Position numbers and translations under genes: made by a program. Under the pieces are notes generated by a model. It made no database searches. It was not told the DNA's origin and saw only the letters and a list, made by a program, of their open reading frames with translations. DNA of 64,000 nucleotides from Sorex araneus (taxonomy: Eukaryota > Chordata > Mammalia > Eulipotyphla > Soricidae): assembly GCF_027595985.1 (NCBI RefSeq), contig NC_073304.1, positions 143,570,969 to 143,634,968 of the forward strand, read 5' to 3'. Position 1 is the first letter of the stretch. Every line of letters starts with the position of its first letter. Of this stretch, positions 35,238-44,925 are shown one piece after another.

Positions 35238-35918
35238 AATAATAGACTAGGAGACTAACACCCAAGAATATTAGAAATAAGTACCAGGAGGTTGACTCCA
35301 TGGCTTGGAGGCTGGTCTGTCATTCTGGGCAACTCAGAGAAGGGAACACCAAGTAAAATGTGGTTGGAGGTCATGCGGGGGAAGAGTGACGCGTGCCAAA
35401 TGTAGACTAGAGACTGAACACAATGGCCACTCAACACTTTTATTGCAAACCACAACACCTAATTAGAGAGAGAGAGAGAACAGCAGGGAATACCCTGCCA
35501 CAGTGTCAGTGTGTGGTGGGGGGAGATGGGATTGGGAGGCTGGGAGGGATGCTGGGTTTACTGGTGGTAGAGAATGGGCACTGGTGAAGGGATGGTTTCT
35601 CGAACTTTGTATGAGGGAAGTATAAGCACAAAAGTGTATAAATCTGTAACTGTACCCTCACGGTGATTCACTAATTAAAAATAAATAAATTTTAAAAAAC
35701 AAAAAAAAAGAAAAGTAAAGACCCACATAAATAACTTGACTTTACAGCTTACATTCTTAGAAAATGACCAGCAAAAGAAACTCAAACCAGGCAGGAGGAA
35801 AGAAATAATAAAAGTCAGAACAGAAATCAATGAGCTGGATTCCCAAAAAACAATCGAAAAGATCAATGAAACCAAGAACTTGTTCTTTTAAAAAAATAAA
35901 CAAAATTAATAAACCACT

Positions 35919-36362
35919 TGGCTGTTAATGGGATTACATTGCCATGGGCAGTTTGTGGGTGTGACTACCTAGCTATTAGAAAATGAGGGGTCTGGGTGGA
36001 GGAGGATATAATCCCATCAGTGGCTAAGATCCAGAGACTATAAAACAAAGCTCCCGGAAGCGCACACATGCAGCACTGTGACCTCTTATAGTCTAGTTCT
36101 CCCTCTCAGAGAACCCGGCAAGCAACTGAGAGTAACCTGCCCACACAGCAGAGCCTGCAAGCTCCCTGTGGTGTATTCATGTGCCCAAAACAGTAACAAT
36201 GATGGGTTTCATTCCCCTGACTCTGAAAGAGCCTTCAATGTGGCACCGTTGGAAAGGACAAGTAAAGAAAGGATGCTAAAATCTCAGGATTAAAACAAAT
36301 GGAGACGTTACTGGTGCCTGCTCAAGCAAACAGATGAACAATGGGATGACAGTGATACAGTG
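35919..36362 (+). mobile_element. Composite long RTE-tailed element, complete with target duplication
   Basis: A 444-bp non-coding element in the old L1. The 5' part (35919-36085) differs from the common SINE head. The middle holds 'gagaacccggcaagcaactgagag' and 'cccaaaacagtaacaatga', as in the short RTE-tailed SINE. The extra module of about 95 nt is at 36205-36300 ('ctctgaaagagccttcaatg', 'taaaatctcagg'). The end is an RTE-like tail 'gttactggtgcctgctcaagc...gggatgacagtga'. Perfect 11-bp duplication AATAAACCACT at 35908-35918 and 36363-36373. A relative lies at 8973-9450. Confidence 0.88.
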
Positions 36363-39316
36363 AATAAACCACTATCACAAAAAAGGAAGAGAAAACCCTA
36401 ACAAACTGAATCAGAAATGAAAAGGAGGACATCAAAACAGAAAACAAAGAAATTCAAAAGATCATCAGAGAGTACTTTGAAAGTCTGTATGCCACAAAAC
36501 AAGAGAACCTAGAAGAAATGGATAAATTCCTGGATTCCTACAAACTCCAAAGGCTGAGCCAAGAAGATCTGTAATACCTGAATAGACCTATCACTATGAA
36601 GGAAATTAAAACAGTCATCAAAATTCTTCCCCAAAACAAAAGCCCACATCCAGATGGATTCACTAGTGGATTCTTCCAAACATTTAAAGAGGACCTATTG
36701 CCAGAAATGTTCAAGCTTTTCCAGGAAATTGAAGAAACAAAAACATCCACAAACAGTTTCTATGAAGCACATATCACCCTAATACTAAAAGCAGACAGAG
36801 ACACCACACACAAAAAAGAAAATTACAGGCTGATATCCCTGATGAACACCAATCCAAAGATCCTCAATAAAATATTATCAAATAGAATCCAACGACTCAT
36901 CAAAAAGATCATACACCATGACCAAATTGGATTCATCCCAGGGATGCAAGGATGGTTTAACATTCAAAAGCCAATCAAAATTATCCATTCTATTAATAAA
37001 AGAAAAGATTAAAACCATATGATCATATCAGTTGATGCAGAGAAAGCATTGGACAAGATCCAGCACCCGTTTATGATGAAAACTCTCAGCAAAATGGGAA
37101 TTGAAGGAACTTCTCTTAATATAGTGAAAGCCATCTACCACAAACCCATGGCAAGCCTTATTCTCAATAAGAAAAAACTAAGGGCCTTCCTTCTAAAATC
37201 AGGGGCAAGACAAGGAGGCCTAGTCTCATGACTTCTATTCAATATAATACTGGAAGTACTTGCCATAGTAGTTAGGGAAGAAAAAGATATTAAGGGCATC
37301 CAGATAGGAAAGGAAGAAATCAAGCTCTCACTATTGCAGTTGATATGATACTATACTTAGAGAACCCTAAAGTCTTGACCAAGAAGCTCCTAGAAACAAC
37401 AGACTTGTGCAGTAAAGTCTCAAGCTATGAAATCAATACCCAAACGTCCATGGTTTTCTTATTACGCAAATAATGAGAGAGAAGAAAATGATATGAAAAA
37501 AACAATCCCGTTCACAATCATGCCTCAGAAAATCAAGTACCTTGGAATCAATTTAACTAAGGAGGTAAAATATCTGTACAAAGAAAACTACAAAGCGCTA
37601 CTTCAAGGAATAAAAGAGGACATGAGGAAATGGAAACACATCTTCTGCTCATGAGTTGGTAGAATTAACATTGTCAAAATGGCAATACTCCCAAAAACAT
37701 TATACAGATTCAATGTGATCCCTATAAGGATATCCATGACAATCTTCAAAGAAATTGATCAGACATTTCTGAAACTCATATGGAACAATAAGGCCCCATG
37801 AATAGCTAAAGCAATTCTTTGTGGGGAGAAATATGGGTGGCATCACCTTTCCCACCTCAAAGCAGTAATATTTAAAACAGCATGGTATTGGAACAAAGAC
37901 AGATCCTCAGACCAATGGAATAGGGTTGAATATCCTTACACATCCCCTCAAATACATGATCATCTAATCTTTGATAAGGGAGCAAGGAATATAAAATGGA
38001 GCAAGGAAAGCTTTTTTAACAAATGCTGCTGGCAAAACTGGACAGCTACATGCAAAAAATGGGCTCAGACCTTTACCTAACACCATGCATAAAAGTCAGA
38101 TGCAAATGGACTAAAGACCTCAACATCAGACCGGAACCCATAAGGTACATTGAAGAAAAGATTGGTAAAACCCTTCACAATATTGAAGCCAAAGGTATCT
38201 TTAAAGATGAAATGCTGCTAACCAAGAAAGTGGAAGCAAACATAAACAAATGGGACTATCTTAAACTAAGAAGCTTCTGCACCTCACAAGAAACAGTGAC
38301 CAGAATACAAAGAAAGCCTATGAAATGGGAATGGATTTTCATTCAATACCCTTATGATAACGGGGTAATATCAAGTATATACAAAGCACTGGTTGAACTC
38401 TACAAGAAGAAAACATCCGATCCCATCAGAAAATGGGGCAATGAAATAAACAGAAACTTACTCAAAGAAATTTGAATGGCCAAAAGGCACATGAAAAAAT
38501 ATACTTCATCACTAATCATCAGGGAGATGCAGGTCAAAATAACAATGAGATATCATCTCACACCACAGTGATTGGCCCCCATTTAAAAGAACAAAAGCAA
38601 CCAGTGTTGGTGTGGGTGTTGGGAAAGACTCCCTTTCACTGTTAGTCGGAATGCCGATTTGTCAAGGCTTTTTGGAAAACAATATGAACATTTCTCAAAA
38701 ACTAGAAATTGAGCTCCCATTTGACCCCAGCAATACCACTTCTGGAAATATACTCTTGGGACCCAAAAACACACAGCAGAAAGACAATCTTCACTCATTG
38801 TAGCCATTATAGTTCATTCACCATAGCCAGAATCTGGAAACAACCTGAGTGCCCCAAAACAGATGAATATATAAAGAAACTATGGCACATCTATACAATG
38901 GAATACTATGCAGCTGTAAAGAGAAATGAAGTAATAAAATTCACCTATAAATGGATGGACATGGATAGTATCATGCTGAGTGAAATGAGTCAGAATGAAT
39001 GAAACATGTATAGAATGACTGCATTCATTTGTGGTATATATACCACATTTGTGGATATTATTCTTCTAATATACATAAGAATAATAGACATGGATATTAT
39101 TCTTCTAATATATATATTATATAAAAATAATATACATGGTCAGGGCAAACAGGGGTTAGGAGGACTGGTCAATAGTTGGAACTAACCACAATTGTGTGAG
39201 GAGCTGAGGGTATGTAAGATAGAGAAGAGACCAGTATGACAATAATAGCTGGACAAGATCTGAGGGTTAAAAATAGGCAAGGGATATTCTTGATAACTTT
39301 TTAATATAAATATTGC

Positions 39317-39792
39317 TATAAAATAACAGAGTAAGAGACCAACACCCAAGAATAGTAGAAATAAGTACCAGACGGTTGACTTCATGGCTTGGAAGCTGGC
39401 CTCACATTCTGGGGAAAAGGCAGCTCAGATAGAGAAGGGAACACCAAGTAAAATGTGGTTGGAGGCCATGCAAGGGGAAGGGTGATGCGAGCTGAAAGTA
39501 GACTAGAGACTTAACACGATGGCCACTCAACACCCCTATTGCAAACCACAACACCCAATTGGAGAGAGAGAACAAAAGGGAATACCCTGCCACAGAGGCC
39601 GCGTGGGGTGGGGGGAGATGGGATTGGGGGGTGGGAGGGATGCTGGGTTTATTGGTGATGGCGAATGGGCACTGGTGAAGGGATGGGTTCTCGAACATTG
39701 TATAAGGGAAATACGAGCACGAAAATGCATAAATCTGTAACTGTACTCTCACGATGATTCACTAATTAAAAAATAAATAAATTTTAAAAATG
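39317..39792 (+). mobile_element. L1 3' UTR fragment inserted in the old L1 3' UTR
   Basis: Begins abruptly with 'tataaaataacagagtaagagaccaacacccaag' and ends with the 'ttaaaaaataaataaattttaaaaatg' tail. Perfect 12-bp duplication TATAAATATTGC at 39305-39316 and 39793-39804. It closely resembles the 3' UTR at 35250-35700, so it is of similar subfamily and age. Confidence 0.92.
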
Positions 39793-40344
39793 TATAAATA
39801 TTGCAAACCACAATGCCCAAAAGGATATATATGTATATGCATATATATATAGAAAGAGAGAGAAGAAAAGCACTTGTCATAGAGGCAGGCAGGAGATGGG
39901 GGCTGGGGGATAATGGAAAGGAACCTGGGGACACTGGTGCTGGGGAATGTACACTGGTGGAGGGATGGGTGCTGGAATACTGTATGACTGAAATCCCATC
40001 ACAAACAGTTGTGTAAGGGTCTATCTCACAATGATTTAATTTAAAAGTTAGAGAACAAAAAGAGAAGATGGGAATCAATGTCAAGGGACTGAGTTCTCTC
40101 CAAAGCTGAGTTGCAACTTGGGGCATGCACTTTACTGGTGAGTGCTTATGGGGGCCAATACCTGGAAGGGATGCGGGGCTATGCAAGACAAAGCCAGAGG
40201 AGATGAGAATGCATAGTGATGTCTTTGTCCTTGTCTGGCACTATAAAGGATAGTCCATAGAGTTGCACTTCTATCAAGCTTCTGTTTCCTCTACTGCCTT
40301 CCTCAGTAGATGAGTATTGTGCTCAGAAGGAGGTAGCTTCTTTT

Positions 40345-40525
40345 AACTTTGGTTTCTGGACCACACATAGTTGATTAGGAATTACTCTCTGTTCTGTTCT
40401 CAGAGATCACTTCTGGCAGTGCTCAAGGAACCATATGTGGTGGTGAGGATTGAATCTGGGTCAGTTATTTGCAAGGCCAGCACACTATCTTCTGCACTGT
40501 ATTTTGGCACTGTGGAGGTATCTTT
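40345..40525 (-). mobile_element. tRNA-derived SINE, degenerate
   Basis: 'tctggaccacacatagttgattaggaattactctctg', 'ggcagtgctcaaggaaccatatgtgg' and 'gaatctgggtcag' are decayed SINE complement. Confidence 0.65.
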
Positions 40526-40729
40526 ATGGAAGTGATAGCTATCATCCGCAAAGAAGAATCAGTGTCTCAAATCTAGATAGTAGTTGAAGGGGTATCTGGT
40601 AACAGTGCTCACTGCATTATGACAAGAGCCTGGTTTACAATAAATAGGTGCCATCAGATTATAAAAACACTCTGCCTACATTAATAAGCTACAAATAACA
40701 AAAAGCCTGGTACCCTATGGGTATGGTAT

Positions 40730-40880
40730 ATTTTTTTAAGCACCTGGCTCTGTGTCCAGGGATCATTTCTGATAGGACTTGAGGAACCATAATGAGGTGC
40801 CAAGCGTAGAACCCTGGTTGGCCTTGGCCTTGTGCAGAATAACTGACTAACCCATTGAACTCTCTCTAGCCCTAGGTAGA
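40730..40880 (-). mobile_element. tRNA-derived SINE, degenerate
   Basis: 'cctggctctgtgtccagggatcatttctgatagg' and 'cattgaactctctctagcccta' are the complement of SINE body and head. Confidence 0.65.
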
Positions 40881-41254
40881 TATTTTTAAAAGAAGATATA
40901 ATTTTACTATCTTGAATTTGAGGTACTTTAGGGAATGAAGAAAAGTTAAAAAATGGTGAGCAACCTAAGAAAGATATGAATTTTTGGGGAATGCTTACTC
41001 ATGGTAGTCAGGGGAGTAAAATATCATTCTCATACAGCTGCAGCAACCTGTCACAGCTGGAACCTGCTGTGTGTCTGGGATTGGGTTGTGGGAGTCAGTC
41101 TCTGAATACCAAAACCATGCCTTGATTTCTGAGGGACTGGGCTGGTTCCTTGAGGGTTCTGGGTGCTTCCTTAAGAAGAGAGAATATGTTTTTAAAAACA
41201 GCAGAGATAAATGTCCTCCCAGGATAAAAAAACCAAAGGAATAAACATAGACAT

Positions 41255-41430
41255 TAACTCAAAATACATTTTTATTTTAAATTTAATTTTATTTTTATAG
41301 TTGTTCACAACAATTTATTACATTTAATATTCCAACACCAATCACACCACTATTACACCTTCCCACCACCATATTTTGAATGTTTCCACCCTGACCCCAA
41401 AAGCACCCAAAGCAGGACCTAAGTAATTTA
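41255..41430 (-). mobile_element. Old retroposon 3' end (L1-like)
   Basis: A T-rich tail complement, then 'gttcacaacaatttattacatttaatattccaacaccaatcacaccactatt' and a C-rich stretch. The layout resembles L1 3' ends, but the sequence is of a different, older type also seen at 47770-48040. Confidence 0.5.
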
Positions 41431-43470
41431 TTTTGTATTGTTTTCTATAAATAATTTGCTAAAAATGATCTAAAATTTTTCCTTAGAGGAAAGTGTGTGA
41501 AGATTGTTGCATTTCACCTGGAGCCATTAAGTCCTTGTATATGAGATTACTAACATGTTGTTAAAGGTAACTTAGGAATCTTATTTCTGACAAGGAAAAG
41601 TTTGAAATTGCTGTAGGTAAAGTCAGAACAGGTCCTGAGGTGAATCCTGTTAAGTAGGAAGAATCAGCCCCAATAAGAATCACCATTTTCCATTATTCTT
41701 GAAAATCAGAGGGCCAACTATGACCTTTCTTCTTTCTTGGCTTTTCCAAACTGCTTATACCTTGATTGTTCACTTTCTGTTGACAGAAGGTCCCAATGTC
41801 ATGTCAGTGTCTTCAGCTCAGCCCTGGGCAGTGCCTCAGAACCACAAAAGAATGTCACAAACAAACAGAAACTCAGAAAAATATATTAAAGATGTTTTCT
41901 TCCCAAAACACAATTTAAGACAGCTTGAATTAGAAATATTTCTATTAACAAATCATCTACTGTATGTCAAACAGATGTCTTGTAAGGAGACAAAAAATAA
42001 AAAGTATTAGTTTCTTTAAAGTATGGAAAAATAATGTAATGAGAATAATGGCCACTAATTAACTACCTCCTTTTGTTAAGCTTTTTTATTTCTCAGTGAG
42101 GAAACTTAATCCTCAGCCTTACTCTGTCTTGTAGGTAAGTGCAAGGAGCCTTAAAGAGGTTAGTTCTCAGTAAATCCTAGAATCTGGATCCCAACACCAG
42201 GTTTGCAAATAAAAGTTTTGACTCATTAACATTGTGATTTTCTATGGCCAGGCCATTTTCTGACTTAGAGGTGCAAGTATTTTTATATTTCTACAGATAC
42301 AAACTTTAACCTTCTGTATGCTAACCTCACAATGAAGAACACACATGTTCTCATCATGAGTAGTATGTTTAATCATCCTGAATTTTTTTTACTTTTCCCA
42401 GCACTTAAATATTAGACACAAAGAAAGCTCCCTAGGCACAATGAGAGCAGAAAGCCCATCAAACCACCATTCTCTCTGCAACAATGAACAAAGTAAATAT
42501 CATCTCAGAGGATAGAAGTGCATCAAACTTAAGGTGGCTTTAAATTGCAATCAAATTTTACCTATGGCTATTCCTCCAAATTAAATCTCTGCTGTACCCA
42601 AGACCCAGTCAATTCCACTGCTTTCTTCCAGAGTTACCTACACTCCAGTTTAAAGAGAAACTAAGATGAAAGTGGCACATTCGTTCTGCCCAAATCAGTT
42701 GGCTAATATTGCAAACATGAACACATGTCCTGCACATGCAAAGTCCAGCCCCATGCAAAAAGACCTGGGTTATGGTCTGTGTAACATAATTACAGAAGAG
42801 AGATTAAACCAAGCAGAATCTTGGCTCAAACAGAGATTCTATTATTAAAAAAATGAAATGGATGGCACCTAGGATGCTGCCCCATTCTAGGGGAGCAAAC
42901 CTTTCTCCTGTTGGCCTGTCAGTAGCAGGCAAAATTTCAAATGCAGCATATTGCTTCCCAGTCAGATATTAATTCAGTTATCCATTTTTCCAATGTCTAA
43001 GTACTTAGAAACCCTGTCAAAACTAATTTTCTCTGCATATCCATTTGTAGTCTATAGTTCTGTAACTGTGTTCAGCATCTGTTATTGCCTTGTTATAACC
43101 TATAACCCTTAGGCTTCTGTTTGCTTCTGGGAAATGCCAAATTATTTTAAGTGCATTATGGTTTTTGTTGTCCTTAATATTAATTCTCATGTGCATTTAA
43201 ATTATTTAACATTATTTTATAGTGAACAGTATAGTATTATTAAAATTGATGAATGTAAATAATTTTATGAGATTGATGCAATTTTGTTAAAAACCACATT
43301 TTAAACACATTCTTAAAGCGAGGTAAAATTTAAAAAATAAATAAGACCAAAAGTTCCACATTAAGAACTAGCTTATCTTTGATTAAAATAAAAATAGTTT
43401 GTTTCCTTTGACTGGTAATAACTTTGAAACAAAAATTTGTAGTTAAAAGTGATCTTAAAAACTTTCTTTC
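41431..43470. other. Unique non-coding sequence upstream of PAX1
   Basis: AT-rich with no transposon signature and no credible gene. Short frames at 41699-42010 and 42666-42848 have no family match that I recognise. This may contain distal PAX1 regulatory DNA; that is inference from position. Confidence 0.45.
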
Positions 43471-43486
43471 AAAATTATTCTGAGAG

Positions 43487-43663
43487 TGAGGCTGGAGTGA
43501 TAGCACAGCACGTAGGGCGTTTGCCTGTATGTGACCAACCCGGGTTTGATTCTCAGCTTTCCATATGGTCTCCCAAGCACCACTAGCAGTAATTCCCGAG
43601 TTCAGAGCCAGGAGTAACCCCTGTGCATCGCTGGGTGTGACCTAATAAGAAAAATAAATAAAT
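43487..43663 (+). mobile_element. tRNA-derived SINE, A-tailed
   Basis: 'gaggctggagtgatagcacagcacgtagggcg' with B box 'gggtttgattc' and an A-tail that has become (AAAT)n. Perfect 16-bp duplication AAAATTATTCTGAGAG at 43471-43486 and 43664-43679. Confidence 0.93.
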
Positions 43664-43679
43664 AAAATTATTCTGAGAG

Positions 43680-43850
43680 GGGCTGGAGAGATAGTACAAA
43701 CAGTAAGGTGATTGCCCTGTATGTGGCCAACTTGGATTCGATTCCTGGCACCCATGTGGTTCTTTCAGACCTGCCAGGAGTGATTCCTGAGTGCAGAGCC
43801 AGGAGTAGTCTCAGAACATCTCTGGGTGTGGTCCCCAAAACAAAAAATAA
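43680..43850 (+). mobile_element. tRNA-derived SINE abutting the previous one
   Basis: 'gggctggagagatagtacaaacagtaagg' with B box 'ggattcgattcc' and the end 'gggtgtggtccccaaaacaaaaaat'. It starts directly after the right target duplication of the upstream SINE. Confidence 0.88.
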
Positions 43851-44724
43851 GTTAGTAAATTTTTCTGAGATTGTCTTGAAAGTTGTCAAAAACATAGATG
43901 CAGTTCATATTTTGAAGTATGTATAAACTTTTTTCTAAGACCTTAAAGAGAATAAGCAGGAGTATTTTCTTTCTTGTTATTATATCTTCTTTCCCTCCCT
44001 TCCCATCTTACTCTTTCCTTTGCTACAGAACCACAGATAATGTGAAAAAGGTTTCACACTTCAAGGTATTTAGCAATTAAATAATGTCAATGACAATGGC
44101 AAAATCATAGAAATGCTAAACTCTCTTTAACCATTCAGAAAATTCAGTATTTCTGTGATGTTTCCAGAAACAAGAGGGCTAGGCTTGCCTAGCAGTGCTA
44201 TAGGGTTAGAGAGCAGTATTTAAATAAGGTTTTAAGTCCAGCTCAATTCTCACCTCCTGGAACAGTGCAATTATGTGGATGGCCCTTTTGGGTAGTATTT
44301 GACTCCTTGCCACTTCTCCTGAAGTTGATCTTCCTAGGCACAAGTGGCTAAGTCAGTTGAAATCTCCAGTATCACAATAGGCCCCTTCCCCCAGCTCACT
44401 GTGCAGATGGTTACACTTAACCAGGAGGCTGGATCACCTGTGTGAGGGAGACAGAGAGTCCTTGTTTAAAAAGACAGCAATTCTAGAGCCGCAAACTGAG
44501 ACTGACAAGGCAGTTTCTCCCTTTCCGGCTGTTTCAAAGAGGGCCAAAGTGATCCAGTTCGAAAATGCACCAGAAGGGATTTTTGAAATGAATTCAGACA
44601 TGTTGTGTGTGCCCTGTGAAGGTACCTGTAGAGATGAATGAGACCAGTTAGTCACCAGTTACTCCTACATCCCCCAAGTCAACTGAAAAGCAAGAACACT
44701 TGCTTAACACTGCCACATCCTGAT
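43851..44724. other. Unique non-coding sequence
   Basis: No gene or repeat recognised. Confidence 0.45.
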
Positions 44725-44925
44725 GCAGGGAATTTTTTCTTTTGGTTGCTGTTGTTTTTGTTTTGGGGCCACACACAGCTGGAAATGTTCATGGGTTAAT
44801 CCTGGCTCTGTGCTCATAGCAGTGTTCAGGGGACCGTATGGGATGCCAGGGATGGGACCCTGATTGACTGTGTGCAAGACAAGCGCTTTACCCACTGCTC
44901 TATGTCTCTGCCTCTGAAGAAGAGA
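44725..44925 (-). mobile_element. tRNA-derived SINE, diverged
   Basis: A T/G-rich tail complement 'ttggttgctgttgtttttg', 'ggggccacacacagctgg' and 'cagggatgggaccctgattg' as decayed SINE complement. Confidence 0.7.

Larger units (their letters stand above)
30017..35714 (+). mobile_element. Near full-length L1 with 5' UTR, ORF1, ORF2, 3' UTR and A-tail
   Basis: About 5.7 kb: GC-rich 5' UTR 30017-30435, ORF1 30436-31394, a 42-nt gap, ORF2 31437-35237, 3' UTR to about 35690 and an A-rich tail ('aattaaaaataaataaattttaaaaaac...'). It sits inside the older L1, whose text breaks at 'gaaaagaccc' and resumes 'acataaataacttgac'. A 10-bp duplication with one mismatch, GAAAAGACCC at 30007-30016 and GTAAAGACCC at 35715-35724, marks the insertion. 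Confidence 0.92.
28889..39045 (+). pseudogene. Degenerate, interrupted L1 ORF2
   Basis: Starts MEQNPIKIISLNVNGLNAPI (endonuclease N-terminus). After three insertions the RT domain appears: [20 protein letters not shown] (36596 on) and [20 protein letters not shown] (37025 on). A frameshift near 37330 destroys the FADD region, where the sequence reads on to VDMILYLE. The C-terminal parts are 38023-38475 and MEYYAAVKRNEVIKFTYKW near 38897. Stops at 37011-37013 and others. Not functional. Confidence 0.85.
27270..40050 (+). mobile_element. Old near full-length L1, split by four later insertions
   Basis: The host L1 runs as: 5' UTR-like GC-rich segment (from roughly 27270-27450, exact start unclear), ORF1 (about 27918-28845), ORF2 start at 28889, ORF2 continuing 29358-30006, 35725-35907 and 36374-39045, then the 3' UTR 39046-39304 and 39805-40046. 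It is interrupted by the SINE 29173-29342, an L1 at 30017-35714, a composite RTE-tailed element 35919-36362 and an L1 3' UTR 39317-39792. At each junction the two halves rejoin in L1 order. Confidence 0.85.
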
